A DNA stretch of 64,000 bases from Chamaelirium japonicum (GCA_947650365.1 OX393549.1:88862556-88926555), one strand, 5' to 3'; counted from the first letter of the stretch, positions 47,691 to 61,033 are shown. The notes: a model not told the origin generated them from the sequence alone. Numbers and translations are program-made.

Positions 47691-48800
47691 CTTCTTATCA
47701 AACCTTTTTTTAAGGAGGAATTCAAGAAGGTTGTCTTCAGCATGGAACCGGATGGCGCCGCGGGCTTTGATGGATTCCCAATATCCTTTTTCCACAACTA
47801 TTGAGATCTAATTGGTGATGATGTTTGTCTATTCTTGCAAGACTTTTTTGATCTCAAAGTGTCTATTCAGAGCATCAACTTCTCTCGCGCGGATCATCTT
47901 GCTCCCGAAAAAAGAGGGGCCCTTTTCTATTACTGACTTCCTACCGATTAGTATTTCAAATTGTATTTACAAAATTGTTACCAAGATACTTTCTCTCCGG
48001 CAATCCTCGGTCATGGATAGTATTATTAGCCCGTCGCAATCGACTTTCATCAAGGGCTAGTAAGAAATATTCTAGATAGCGTAGCTTCCGCTCAGGATAT
48101 CATTTTTCAAATGATCGAGAACAAAAAGGAAGAGCTGCTCCTAAAGTTAGACTTCGAGAAAGCTTTTGATTCGAAAAATTCTTGAGGCTAAAGGTTTCCC
48201 TACACATTGGCTAGCTTTGCTGGATTGATGATTACCTCTCCTCATCTAAACTTACTTACCTTATTAATAACACTTCGGTATCACGTACACTTCAAGATGA
48301 AGTGGGGGGTGAAGCAAGGATGCCCACTATCTCCCTATCTTTTTATATTCGTGGTTGACACAATTATTCAATAAGTAAAGTGCAACAATCTTCTCAGAGG
48401 TGTTAGGAATGGCTTATGGAGGGTCTCACAATTGCATTTTACTGATTATACTATGTTGTTTTATGAAGTAGAAATCTCTTATATAAGTGCTGAAGATTAT
48501 CTTGTATGTCTTTCAATCAGTGTCGAAACTTAAAATTAACTTCAACAAATCTTCTCTCTTCTACATAGGGGATGATAAGAGAAAAGGGGAGTGGTTAACA
48601 TCTTGCCTGAATTGCAAGACTGATGGGTTCCCATCCAAGTATCTTGGCAACCTATTAATGTTAGGAAACTAAGGAGACAAGATGGACTGCCAATAGTAGA
48701 GAGAATAGAAAAGAGGCTATCTGGATGGAAAGGTCTATTCCTGTCTATAGGGGGACAACTTACTCTTGTCAATGCTATTTTCACATCCATTTCCATTTAT
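47691..48800 (+). pseudogene. LINE ORF2 reverse transcriptase (degenerate)
   Basis: Motifs appear in order across frames: DGAAGFDGFPISFFHNYWDL (about 47750-47810), ILLPKKEGPFSITDFLPISI and SIISPSQSTFIKG (47812-48060), LLLKLDFEKAFDS (about 48140-48175), and HFTDYTMLFYE (about 48430-48470), the equivalent of the FADDTLLF catalytic box. The changed FTDY box and the many stops make it inactive. Confidence 0.88.
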
Positions 48801-49908
48801 ATCATGCAATTTGATTAGATACCTTCCTAGATGATCAAGAGAATAGACCTTATCTAGATGGAGGTTCCAATGGAGAGGGCTGATTCAACATCAGGATCTT
48901 ATCATCGATCTCATGAAACGGGAAGATGTCTATAAACCCAAATAGAGTGGGGGTCTCGGGGATAAGAATCTGAGAGACTTCAATGTGGCTCTCTTAGGAA
49001 AATGGTGGTAGCGTTTACAACAAGCGAATGGCGACAGGTGGAAGAAAATTATCCAAGAGAGGTACTTCAAGCGGTTCTCCCCAATACAAATGCGTAGTCA
49101 GATATCGAGTAAAATCTCTCCCTTTTGGAAAGGAATTATCATGATTGGCCAGGCGTTCAAATCTAGTACCTCCTTCATAATTGGTGACGACTGGAGCATC
49201 AAATTTTGGGATGATAATTGGTTAGGTGAGAATAAACTCTGTCTTGTTCCTAGAAATCTATGAGCTAGTGTCCAACAAGGGGGCTTCAATCAAATCCCTC
49301 TCTTACAAATGGAGATGTAACACCATATGGCAAGTTTCACTGTCAGAGGAGCTGCCACCCGAACTAGTCCAGAGTATGGAGGAACTGAAAATCATTGTGA
49401 CTAACTTATCGCTTACGGATACGCTGGATAATATTCAATGGCGACTGACTATATTAGGCAAGTTCTCTATCAATTCCTTCTATCAATTGCTCAATAGAGA
49501 CCCGTGCAAGTGCCCAGTTGCGAAGTACTTTGGCGTGCAATCACTCCACTATAGACAAGAATATTCATGAGACTTGCAGCTAAAGATAAACTCATAATTA
49601 AGGTTAATCTGTTAAAGAGGAACCATCCAATTATATCGGACACTAAATGCCCCTTTTGCAATAATCATGAAGAAACCGCTGATCATTTGTTTCTTCGCTA
49701 CAACCTTTCCAAAAGTATAAGGGAGTCCATCAAAGCTATGTTTGGAATCTCAACCCATCCGAGAGAAATACTTCACCTATGGAGCTCATATTGCAAAAGA
49801 AGGGTATTGATAGATCGTAGGCGTACATGGGACATCTTTTGCACTGCAACCTGCTGGTCGGACCATCTTGTTGGAATGAAATTCGAGGATTTTCTCGAGT
49901 ATCAGTAG
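48801..49908 (+). pseudogene. LINE ORF2 C-terminal region with zf-RVT zinc finger
   Basis: 49226-49908 holds two frames: WRLTILGKFSINSFYQLLNR, then CPFCNNHEETADHLFLRYNL, the Cys/His zinc-binding segment called zf-RVT that ends many plant LINE ORF2 proteins. The stretch 48801-49225 is linker sequence with stops. Confidence 0.85.
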
Positions 49909-50095
49909 CTCGAAGGAGAATATTGGTTCCAGAGTAATCTAATCCATCACCTCGTTGTCCACAAATATGCTTCCAAGGTGGAGAGAAGACGTTATGCTCT
50001 TATGTAATTAGTCTCCAGTAGTCAATTTGTATTTTGTATTTTTTTTTCCTTCATGTAAACCTAGTTTTATTCCAATAAACTGGTAGGGGTACCGG

Positions 50096-50236
50096 GTCCA
50101 TACCAACCCCCCCTCCCCCCGCGCGCGCGTGTGCGCACACACACACACGCACCACACACACAAGAGAGATTTCTATAAAAAAAAAATCACACACACGCAC
50201 CACACACATACACAAGAGAGATTTCTATTAAAAAAA
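50096..50236 (+). repeat. (CA)n-rich duplicated segment
   Basis: C-, GC- and CA-rich tract. ACACGCACCACACACA...CAAGAGAGATTTCTAT occurs twice (about 50143-50178 and 50191-50228), each followed by an A run. Confidence 0.8.
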
Positions 50237-50718
50237 TCATGACGGCCGACAACAAAGAAGAATTGGATGCCGGCCGAGGAATGGTACGCAAAATTGGAAG
50301 GGGAATTGGATGCCGGCCGGGGAATGCGATGCGGTGGAATCCGATACCCAATTATGCAAACCAAATGTCCCCTTATAGTTTCGTAGAGGGCTACGTACAT
50401 AAGATGACAGGGTTGATGAAAAATATAGAATGACCAATTTACCCTTCGTCTATTTAGGGCCTTTAGAGAGAGAGAGAGAGAGAGAGGAGAGTAGATACAA
50501 AGCGAGGCAGAGTAAGGTAGAGAGACATACACAAAGAAAGAAAGACAGAGGTAGGTGCGCGCACGCACACACACAATATATGTAGTAGTGTGTGTACAAA
50601 GAAATAAAGATACAGATAAGTTTGAGTTCTCATATTTGGGCTACCTCTGTTGTGCTAGTGGTGAACTTGGTCGGATTCCCTTATTTCGTCCAATCGTCGT
50701 GATGGATTAATCTCCTAG

Positions 50719-50720
<2 letters not shown>
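50237..50720. other. Unassigned spacer
   Basis: Contains a small direct repeat GAATTGGATGCCGGCCG (50261-50277 and 50303-50319) and a short GA run at 50465-50487. No gene recognised. Confidence 0.4.

Positions 50721-50816
<96 letters not shown>
50721..50816 (+). repeat. (GA)n microsatellite
   Basis: About 96 bp, abutting the hAT MITE at 50819. Confidence 0.95.
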
Positions 50817-50817
<1 letters not shown>

Positions 50818-50818
50818 C

Positions 50819-51324
50819 CGGGGTGGCAATCCTTGACCCGACCCGCCAACCCGACCCAAAGTTAGCGGGTTTGGGTTTGGCCTAAACGGGTTCGGGTCAT
50901 AAACGGGTCGACCCGATTGACCCGTTTATTTAATGGGTCGGGTTCGGGTTTGTACCATAACCCGATTGACCTGACTTGACCCGTTTATCAAATGGATCGT
51001 GCAACCCGACCCGAGCCAACCCGAACCGACCCGACCCTACCTTACCTGAACCAACCCGACCCAACATGGCCCAATTCGACTTGTCTTGACCCAACCCGAC
51101 AGGATTACGTGGGTTCTGTTGACCCAACCCGACCCGAAATGACCCGACCTGTGTAGTAAACGGGTTAAACGGGTCGGGACGGGTCAACCTATTTATTAGG
51201 CGGGTCGGGTTTGGGTTTAAGTCTTTGACCCGTTTATTAAACGGGTCGGGTTCGGGTTGGGTGTTTTGCCCTTATACCTATGTCTCAACCCGACCCGAAC
51301 CCGACCCGACCCATTGCCACCCCG
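50819..51324. mobile_element. hAT-type CCCGACCC MITE, inverse copy of 15155-15624
   Basis: The terminal inverted repeats are CGGGGTGGCAAT on both ends. The interior matches the reverse complement of 15155-15624, including the phrase ATAAGGGCAAAACACCCAAC. Both flanks are GA arrays and no 8-bp duplication is clear, probably because the arrays have changed length. Noncoding. Confidence 0.8.
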
Positions 51325-51327
51325 AGG

Positions 51328-51330
<3 letters not shown>

Positions 51331-51381
<51 letters not shown>
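51331..51381 (+). repeat. (GA)n microsatellite
   Basis: About 51 bp on the right of the hAT MITE. Confidence 0.95.
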
Positions 51382-51385
<4 letters not shown>

Positions 51386-51756
51386 CAAAGAGATTTCTTT
51401 GGAAAACCACAAAATATCCTTATGCGATCGTCTAGTAATAAACAATCAACTAAAAGTGTTATTTAGTTGATGGTTAATAAAACACCATCAACTAAAGTAT
51501 TTATAACTGATGGTTTTCATCATAGCCATCAAATTTGTGCATTTTTCATCAATCAACTCTGCCTTTTTCTCAAAGAACCAAAAAAAAAATTATGTATAAT
51601 TTTGTTAAAATAATTCACATCTATTCTTGATCATGCGCAAGGTCAGTTGATGGTATTTGAAGGGTAGACTAGCATTTGCAATTGCTTCAACTTGCTAGCA
51701 AAATGAAAGTGTTCCCATTATTATGCCTTTTCACGGTCGAAGTAGCTTCCTTGTAA
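51382..51756. other. AT-rich spacer with TAGTTGATGG inverted repeats
   Basis: TTTAGTTGATGG at 51461-51472 and CCATCAACTAAA at 51485-51496 form a 12-bp inverted repeat. Related phrases follow at 51507-51530 and 51640-51650. No gene. Confidence 0.5.
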
Positions 51757-52160
51757 GGCGGTTTTTTTTTTTTTTTTTTTGAGAATTTCATTCTCCGTGG
51801 GAGGGATTAGGCCTTGACCCCAACCTGTCTATTAAGCTTAGAGTAGAAAATACAAGCAATACCTAAGAGGCACCATACAACCAAAAGAAACCCAAATAGT
51901 TAAAATTACGTTGAACATGATCAGCCCAGAACTCCCTAAGCTAAGAAAAAGTAGGATCCCTATGCCTCGATATGAGCTAGAAGGGACTTAGCACCCTCCA
52001 CCTCACTTAGCAGCGAGAACCCAATGAACGATGCTATTTCGAGGATGGTGTTGTCCGCCATTAAATTAAGCGGTAGGTTCTACTCCTCATCGTCAAAGGT
52101 TAATTGACAGCTGATCGACCCCGAAGACTTTGAAGAATAAAATCCGATTTTCCATTTCGA
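51757..52160 (-). pseudogene. Unassigned retroposon remnant (copy 2)
   Basis: On the minus strand it encodes LPLNLMADNTILEIASFIGF...SLLAHIEA before a stop at 51960-51962, then a 3' region ending in an A tract (T run at about 51763-51780 on the + strand). It is homologous to 19530-19960. This is the structure of a retroposed 3' end; the family is not recognised. Confidence 0.55.
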
Positions 52161-52780
52161 ATAAATTGTCGTGCACTTCTCCGGGCTACTTTGACCTCGA
52201 TCTATATCCACATCGGTGTTGGAAGCCAGTTGCTCTCCATGGCATCTTCTCCATGCCTCGTCGTCTCTGTGCAGCAGCTTGTCTCAATAGCCTCCTCTAG
52301 AAGTCTCTACTATCCCATCGTTACCTCCATCAAGCCGTGACTCTGGCAAAGAGTGATGGCGGATATTAGATAATCTTTCCGAAGATTATTTCACCATAGA
52401 GCCACTTTTACTATCCCTTTGACCTGCATGAGTCCTCATCAATGTTGGCTGGTCCTCCTTCTTTAGTTTTGAAGTTTGCCTCCCAACTTGTTCCCCACCC
52501 CCTTCTAGATCTATCGACAAATCTTTATTTTTCTCCACTAAAAGATGGTTTTGAAACAATCTACTATAACCTTTCTTTTCACTAGCTAGACTAAAACACT
52601 ATCAAGAAAAGTTTTCCTAAAAAATTTTAGAAAAAATTATTTTCTATTATGGTGGAGAAGCCTAAAGGGATACAGATCGAGATAGCCGGTTTGAGCTCTC
52701 TTGTCTCGGATTTCGCCTTGTTGTCATTGTGAGAGAGGGATCGAGAAAGATATATAGAGCAAAAGGGTGAAGGAGAGGTT

Positions 52781-52781
<1 letters not shown>
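52161..52781. other. Unassigned spacer
   Basis: May continue the retroposon upstream on the minus strand but I see no domain. No other feature. Confidence 0.35.

Positions 52782-52838
<57 letters not shown>
52782..52838 (+). repeat. (GA)n microsatellite
   Basis: 57 bp in a GA-rich context extending to about 53240. Confidence 0.95.
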
Positions 52839-52840
<2 letters not shown>

Positions 52841-52945
52841 TAAAGAGGAATAAAAGAGGGAGGGAAATGGACAAGGGAATACTACTATGGTTGATGAGTG
52901 TTGATGTGACTGCCCTAGTCGTTGGTTTTCTAACTCCTACCGGAC

Positions 52946-53063
52946 ACTTCTTGCACTGCCAAGAGATGGAGAGAGAAGGGATAGAGAGTGGGATAGAGAT
53001 AGAGACTTCTTGCACTGCCAAGAGATGGAGAGAGAAGGGATAGAGAGTGGGATAGAGATAGAG
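52946..53063 (+). repeat. 59-bp perfect tandem duplication
   Basis: 52946-53004 and 53005-53063 start ACTTCTTGCACTGCCAAGAG and appear identical, so the duplication is recent. Confidence 0.9.
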
Positions 53064-53320
53064 AAATAGAGGAAGAGTAATATATAGAGAAATAGTGATA
53101 GATTGGAAGAAAGAGAAAGCGGACGAGAGAAAGAGGTAGAGAGCCGGTTGGGAGATAGATAGAAAAAGGGGCATGCAATAAAGAGAAAAACAAATTAAGG
53201 GATAAAGAGAGGTGGAATAGAGAGATAGAGAGAAGAGAGTGAATGACTTCTTTTCGGCTAAAATGACCGTTTATGTGGTCACAACTCAGTGGTAATGCAC
53301 CTCTCTCGTTGTTGAGAGGT

Positions 53321-53323
<3 letters not shown>

Positions 53324-53400
<77 letters not shown>
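53324..53400 (+). repeat. (TA)n microsatellite
   Basis: About 77 bp. Ile-Tyr frames crossing it are artefacts. Confidence 0.97.
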
Positions 53401-53401
<1 letters not shown>

Positions 53402-53815
53402 GAACCCCGCTTCGTGAGTGGAATATGCAGGAAAAAAAGTGGCGATGTGACATACAAAGATAGAACGCTTCAGGTGGAGGTATGCTTCGATCCCTGGCCG
53501 CAAGAGTTGGTACGAACGAGCAGACCAATAGTGTAACTTTGATAACCAAAAAAAAATTGAAAAAAATTAAGTGTCGGTTCATTATATAGCATTATGATAA
53601 GGTGCAAGACAACTAATAGTTTTAGATAAGCTTAGGTCCACAGAATCAAAGTTGTTTTAAAATGTGATTCTCACCCGTATTTTGTGCACGTAGTAGATCA
53701 TTTGCCAACCATTTTTAATGACATGTTTTATTTAAATACCAAAATATCCATAGGATCCTCCCACATTAATTAATAACATATGTTGTGGCGACATTTTTTT
53801 TTGACGGGAATGTGA
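53401..53815. other. Unassigned spacer
   Basis: No gene or element end recognised. Confidence 0.4.
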
Positions 53816-53819
53816 CACA

Positions 53820-55390
53820 CGTTGCTACAGTGATTTCACTATAGTAGCTAACATGAAATAACTATAACTGCTATAGTGATTTTACCATAGCTACTTCATT
53901 GGTTTCTCTACAGTGAAATCACTATAGCAATGATACTCAATTATATGAAATTGATACTAAACTTCTTGCAGTGAAATCACTATAGCACTGAGTATCATTT
54001 TCATATAATTGAGTGAAAAAACTATAGTTGCTAGAGTTATTTCGTCGTGACTGCTATATAGACTTTCCTACAGTAAATGATATCGATACTCAATTATACA
54101 AAATAATATTGAATTCTTGTAGGAAATTCAGTAAATTATTTTCATATAATAAGTATCATTTTAACTAAATGTAGCAGGTACAATGAAATCATTGTAGCAA
54201 TGATACTCAATTATATGAAAAAAAAACTCAATTACTGTAGGGAACCGAGTATCATTTTTATATAATTGAGTATCATTTTAAATAAATATAGCAGCTACAG
54301 TAAAATCGATGTAGTACCTATAGTAAAATTACTCAATTAGGTGAAATTCATACTCAATGCTATAGTGATTTTACTATAGGGAACTTAATATCATTTTTAT
54401 AGTAGAGTACCATTTTAAATAAATATAGCATCTACAGTGAAATTGTTGTAGCTGCTACAGTGAAATCACTATTATTTAAAAATGTTACTCAATGCTACAG
54501 TGATTTCACTGTAGGAAATTGAGTATCATTTTCATATAATTAAGTATCATTGCAACAGTGATTTCATTATAGAAAAATGTATGTAGCAGCCACGGCGAAA
54601 TCACTGCAGAAGTTACAATGGTTTTCACTATAGCTGCTGCAGTGATTTCGCTATCGGTTTTGAAGTAGGTCGTCTCGTAGGGATCAGGGGTGGTTCTATA
54701 GGCAAAGTCAATGTTAGTAATTTCGATAACTTACCTTGGACGTATTAGTCCTTTAGTAACCAATTAAACTGTTACAATTAATATGCTCAAACATGGATTT
54801 GGACTAAGAGGATAGAGTTTTAGGATCTATCATAAAATGGAACTATTAAAATGGAGTGAATACTATCAGCCCCAAAAAAAAACCCTGAATAATTGGTCAC
54901 TAATCCCTGGCACAATATTTGATTTAACGTACAAGACATCCAAATATAGTCAATTATATCATGTCCTTCTATTTGGCAAATGTCCACTTTACCCCCCTAC
55001 AAGCAACTGTACAAGGAGAAATCACGTGGAAAGTAATACGTCGGTAATAAATCACAATAACAGAAATATTTTTTAAAAGAACAAGATTTCACAATAAAAA
55101 CTTACAATTATTTCACTGTAGCAAAAAGAAATAATTCAATACTAAGGAGGAACAATTGATTTTCACTGTTGCAATTGTACATTACGCTTAGCACCGAATT
55201 GTTGCTCTTTGCTATATTGTAACAAAGAGAAACAATTCGGTACTAAAGAAGAACAATTGCTACAATGAATTCACTATAGCAAAAAAAAAATTCAAAAAAA
55301 TATTGCTACAGTGATTTCACTGTAGCAGAGCAACAATTCGCAACTAAAGAGAAATAATTCGTAATGTAATGTTCCTGCCCCCTGCTGCAG
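53820..55390. repeat. Field of short palindromes built on CTACAGTGATTTCACTATAG
   Basis: The motif CTACAGTGATTTCACTGTAG and its variants recur many times in both orientations (for example 53828-53845, 53920-53938, 53971-53990, 54450-54475, 54500-54517, 55305-55325). They are mixed with a second palindromic phrase AATTATATGAAAATGATACT. There is no fixed period and no coding frame. The related core TGTTACTGTAGCGGCTACAG occurs in the fold-back element near 58120. Confidence 0.75.
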
Positions 55391-55958
55391 TGAAAGTAAC
55401 ATTGGCGTTTAATCAGAGATAATTTTATCATTTAAGGAAGATAAAAGTCAATGGAGGGACATTCTGCAAGTGCATATACTTCGGAAAGGACCTGGTGTGT
55501 ATAGAGATATTTGGACGTCTTTTACGTTAAGCATATCCTACGTGAGGAAACTACCACCAACTCTCCCCCCAACAGCCAACACCCCCCCCCCCCTCCCCAC
55601 ACACACACACACATGTGGGGAATAGAAGTTCACAAAAAAAAAAAAAAAAAGAAATTACAATCATATCTTAACACTATAGGCAATCAAAATCTTATTTAGA
55701 AAAGCCAAGATATATAATGTACAAGGATAACAGTGTCAAATCAAATTTTACACTTAGAAAAGTTGAGGACAAAAGCGCACAAACGTAAAGAAAAGTAAAT
55801 CACACGCACATCCAACATGGGAAAGAGAAAAGAGGCCGACAAATTAACGGATGAGAAATTAAAATACCACGATGACCCCCATGAGCATCATGAGAATTAG
55901 AAAGCTCACCATCATCATCATCACCTCCTCCTCCTCCTCCTCCCTACGGCCGCCCTCC
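55391..55958. other. Intergenic region downstream of the host gene
   Basis: Holds a poly(C)/(CA)n tract at 55578-55613 and an A-rich run at 55634-55650. The 3' UTR of the minus-strand gene should lie here, but I cannot place a polyadenylation signal. Confidence 0.4.
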
Positions 55959-56825
55959 TCATCTCTTCCAGCTCCGGCTCCTTGCCAATGGATCCATGGT
56001 CCCCACCACCCAAGTCTCCTTCGCTATATCCGTCGAGACCTTGAAGAAGTCCGGAGCATAGCTCATCAGCACCATCCTCTCTTTCTCCTTCTCCTCTTCT
56101 TTCATCATCTTTGCAGTCATCTCCCCGCCGCCACCACCGCCGCCGCCGCCCTCCTCTCCATCTCCTCCCAACCACCCTTTCGCCGGCGCCGACCTGCACC
56201 TCATGAGCAACAGCGCATTTGGAGGCGGCGCGGAATGATCAGGGGGTGCTGCAGTCATTGGCTCTTCCTCGTAAGGCCCATCTCTCTCTTCTTCTTCGCC
56301 GCCAGCTTCTTCTTCTTTATCGGACCCATGTCTCTGCTTCTCCTCCAACACCATGAACCATTTAGAAAACGCATTTCTTGATCCACTGCCTTCCACTTCC
56401 TCCTCCTCCTCCTCCTCCTCGTCTTCGACGCCGTCTTCTTCATCGGAGGTGCAGTCCACCGAGCCGTGGAAGGACCCGAAGCACCGCATGTCGAACCGGA
56501 GGCCGCGGAGGGCGCCGAGGAACTGCATGATGTCCTTCTTGATGCCGAGGGCCTCGAGCCAGCTGGGCCGCTTCCTCTGCTGGTGGAGCCGCTCGATCTC
56601 ATCCACCACCGAGAGCCAGTTCTTGTCGCGGCCGCCGGGGCGGGGCCGCACCTTGATCTGGCCGGCGCAGGTGACCTTGGGGGACGTCGGCTCGGCGATC
56701 TCCGTGCCCATGTGCTTCGTCTTCGACCGGAAGAGGGGGCTGGCCGGGCCCCGGTTTGTGGGCCGCGATGGGTGGCGCTTCGACGGGTCGGTGGGCCGTG
56801 ACGGGCTGCAGATGGCCTTCGGCAT
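55959..56825 (-). CDS. Syringolide-induced protein 14-1-1-like protein
   Basis: 288 residues in a single exon. I start it at the internal Met that gives MPKAICSPSRPTDPSKR, because related plant proteins as I recall them begin MPKA; an in-frame Met 33 codons upstream (56924) is the alternative. Conserved blocks in order: FRSKTKHMGTEIAEPTSPKV (~35-54), TCAGQIKVRPRP, a Trp-containing helix ending RKRPSWLEALGIKKDIMQFL (~85-104), MRCFGSF, an acidic run, NAFSKWFMVLEEKQ, PPPNALLLMRCRSAPAKGWL, and the C-terminal DPLARSRSWKR. Gly- and Glu-rich low-complexity tracts lie in the C-terminal half. Biochemical function is unknown; the family name comes from elicitor induction in soybean. No membrane segment or signal peptide seen. 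Confidence 0.82.
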   Translation of the reverse strand: MPKAICSPSRPTDPSKRHPSRPTNRGPASPLFRSKTKHMGTEIAEPTSPKVTCAGQIKVRPRPGGRDKNWLSVVDEIERLHQQRKRPSWLEALGIKKDIMQFLGALRGLRFDMRCFGSFHGSVDCTSDEEDGVEDEEEEEEEEVEGSGSRNAFSKWFMVLEEKQRHGSDKEEEAGGEEEERDGPYEEEPMTAAPPDHSAPPPNALLLMRCRSAPAKGWLGGDGEEGGGGGGGGGEMTAKMMKEEEKEKERMVLMSYAPDFFKVSTDIAKETWVVGTMDPLARSRSWKR

Positions 56826-56917
56826 CAGGGTGAGATGGGCTCGGGATGGGAAGCAGACCAGCAGGTCCGTGGGCGCCCCTCCCCCATGCCCTCCTCCTCC
56901 TCCTCTTCCGACTCGTC

Positions 56918-56965
<48 letters not shown>

Positions 56966-57032
56966 GGAAGGGTGGGATGGCTTAAAAGGGAGTGTGTTTG
57001 CCATCTTTGCACTTGTTTTTTCCTCTTATTCT

Positions 57033-57098
<66 letters not shown>

Positions 57099-57130
57099 GG
57101 CTGTTGTTCACGAGGAGCGGGGCCTTCTTT
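56826..57130 (-). promoter_or_regulatory. Probable 5' UTR/promoter region with two GA arrays
   Basis: Upstream of the gene on the minus strand lie GA tracts at 56935-56963 and 57037-57095 (CT on the + strand). Long GA tracts in 5' UTRs and promoters are common in plants and can bind BBR/BPC factors. An AGAATATAGAATAAG stretch near 57022-57036 is the only TATA-like candidate, and it is weak. Confidence 0.4.
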
Positions 57131-57794
57131 GTAGCCACCATAGCTTTCTACATGTAAAATATAGGAAGAAAGCAGGCCCACATAAATCATCTCATGATCC
57201 AATCACAAAACCAACTAAGGGTTCATGAGATGAGTTTAGGGCTAACCTTCGTTTTTATTTATTCTTGACCACTCCTTTGGAGACTAATGTATGTTGTTTA
57301 GTGCACTAGGTGACTGGCCTGATCGAACCTTATGCCTTCAATGAAAATTGGGCAGGTGGACTGTGATGATTGGGAATAATCCCACCAATCTAAAGTTCTT
57401 GGCACACTAATTAGCATCTTGAACCAACATTTAACCTAACTTTTCTGAGGGATGACAATCGTAGTAACAATATTCTCTGAATTTTTGACAAATTCATGAA
57501 TACTTTGTGAACTTAAAGGTAAATCAAATGTTCACCGAATTATTTGGTGCCCTAAGGATTGCCCGAATAATTAATCCACAAGTTTTTCCTGAATTATAAA
57601 AATAATTAACAAATTTGACTGTTTTAATACGATATTTATTTCAATTAAATTATTAATATATTTTTACTATATGATTTATGTTTCCGAACTTTTGCTGAAC
57701 TTTTAGGATTTTTTAAGAACTCCGAATTTTCCCGCCTTGCCGAATAATTATTCCCGAACGACAACTTTGCTACTATGATAACTAGTTTTAGTAG

Positions 57795-57798
<4 letters not shown>
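57131..57798. other. Unassigned AT-rich spacer
   Basis: No gene. The stretch 57420-57760 has repeated GAATTATT/CCGAA phrases but no clear unit. Confidence 0.4.

Positions 57799-57870
<72 letters not shown>
57799..57870 (+). repeat. Compound (TA)n(GA)n tract, left of the fold-back element
   Basis: TA repeats to about 57836, then GA repeats. Mirrored by CT then TA on the far side. Confidence 0.95.
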
Positions 57871-59642
<1,772 letters not shown>

Positions 59643-59712
59643 GGATTCTTAGGTGTGGTCTACAGACCGTGCGGTCCGCAGCCGTCCAATGCACCACTCG
59701 CTTCTTTACCCT

Positions 59713-60380
59713 CCCTAGAAGTTTCATAATTTGATGGTTTTTTGTGGATGTATTATCTAAGGTAAGGTAATCATCATCCTCAACAAAAATCAGCAAATTC
59801 TAGAACTTCTAGGGTCATCAAATGAGCTAGGCACCAACATAATTAATGGTTAGAGTGAACGGTCGAAAATATTTCAAACATTGGACCCTAAAAATTTTAG
59901 AATTTACTGATTTTTTGTCAGGATGATCACCTTACCTTAGAGAACACGTCAACCAAAAATCAAAAAAATCTAAAACTTCTAGGATGGCAAACAATGCCTG
60001 AGGTTTAGCAACGATGCTACACCTCAGGTCTATGGTCCCTTTTCCCATATATATATATACTAGTAAAGCCCGTGCCTGTCGGCACGCAAAAGATTTTGAA
60101 AGCGACAAAAATATTTTGAGGGTGTGACAAAATTTAGAGGGAAGAGGCAATATTTTAAAGGTGGCAATAATAATTTAAAACTGATGTTATTTTTGAGCGA
60201 GAGAACAATATTTCGAGGGTTATAACAATATTTTTTGAGCTATGAGCTACGGAATGAGAAAATAAGCTACGATCATTTTGGCCACCCTAGAAGTTTTGGA
60301 ATTTTATAAAAATTGGTGGGTATGTTGTCTAGGGTATCATGATCTTCACCAATTTTCAAGGAATTCCAAACCTTCTAGGG
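59713..60380. repeat. Three ~100-bp imperfect palindromes
   Basis: 59713-59814, 59886-59984 and 60285-60380 each begin CCCTAGAAGTTT or a variant and end in its complement AACTTCTAGGG. The arms contain TTTTTTGT/ACAAAAA and AAGGTAAGGT phrases. The second copy aligns best with the reverse complement of the first. Each would fold into a hairpin. No coding potential. Confidence 0.72.
59997..60028. other. 14-bp stem-loop
   Basis: CCTGAGGTTTAGCA, loop ACGA, TGCTACACCTCAGG, one mismatched pair. It lies just outside the Helitron end at 60060. Confidence 0.65.
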
Positions 60381-60480
60381 TCATCAAACAGTAGAACGAT
60401 ATTTTGAGGAAGGTGGTGATATTTTAAAAGTGACATTGAAAAGATGCACACTCCACCCTCAACCTCTCCCCATTTGACTC
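60060..60480 (-). mobile_element. Helitron 3' end (minus strand), 5' end not found
   Basis: On the minus strand a perfect 6-bp hairpin (CGTGCC-GACA-GGCACG, 60071-60086) is followed after seven bases by CTAG (60060-60063) and then T. This is the textbook Helitron 3' terminus and is shared with 12692 and 21684. The interior has repeated ATATTTTGAGGG phrases. The third ~100-bp palindrome lies inside. I cannot set the right boundary. Confidence 0.6.
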
Positions 60481-61033
60481 ACATATTGGATCAAGAAAAA
60501 AAAAAATTAAAAAAAGATGTCTCTATCTGTCCCTCTTTCAAAATAAAAATAAAAAAACAAAGCAGTATTTGAAGAACAACCAAAATAAAAAATAAAAAAA
60601 TAGAGCAGTATAAACCAAGGTGTTAGCCGACTGCAATAAAAAAATGGAGATAAAGGTAATAAGATTTAGACCAAATGAAAACAAACAGTACGACCTCTCC
60701 ACTTTCGCTCCATCCACCCTGAAGGATCGAGATCCAACATCTACATAGAGATGCATCATCTCTGTAGAGTCCGTACAACTCGTCACCAGATCAAATGTCT
60801 GGTTTCGACATACCCACATAAAAACCAGTACTCCTAACCGACCCATATTCTGAAACTCCTCCATTCCCGGAACAGAACGGCAAAGAACCAACATAAGTTA
60901 AGCTTGGTTTTCAAGAAAACCCACATTAAGTCCAGTCGAAGTATCTAAGAAGAAAACAAACTAAGAATCGAAGCATAGCTCCTGTAGCAAGTGATCCAAC
61001 GTCCAAAGTATGATTTTAAGTATGAAACCCGGC

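Larger units (their letters stand above)
44000..50095 (+). mobile_element. Degenerate L1-type LINE
   Basis: About 6 kb with the order of a plant LINE: an ORF1 with DUF4283-like sequence, then ORF2 with AP-type endonuclease, reverse transcriptase and zf-RVT zinc finger. All parts are frameshifted. The 3' end has TTTTATTCCAATAAACTGG-type sequence near 50065-50085, but no clean poly(A) or target duplication is visible. The start is approximate. Confidence 0.82.

Noticed and set aside
56353..56985. 210-residue + strand frame opposite the host gene
   Set aside because: It is antisense to the conserved minus-strand protein and ends in Ser-Leu microsatellite sequence.
60538..60894. 118-residue minus-strand frame
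   Set aside because: Its C-terminal part is Phe/Leu-rich from A/T tracts and I recognise no family; kept only as unassigned sequence.
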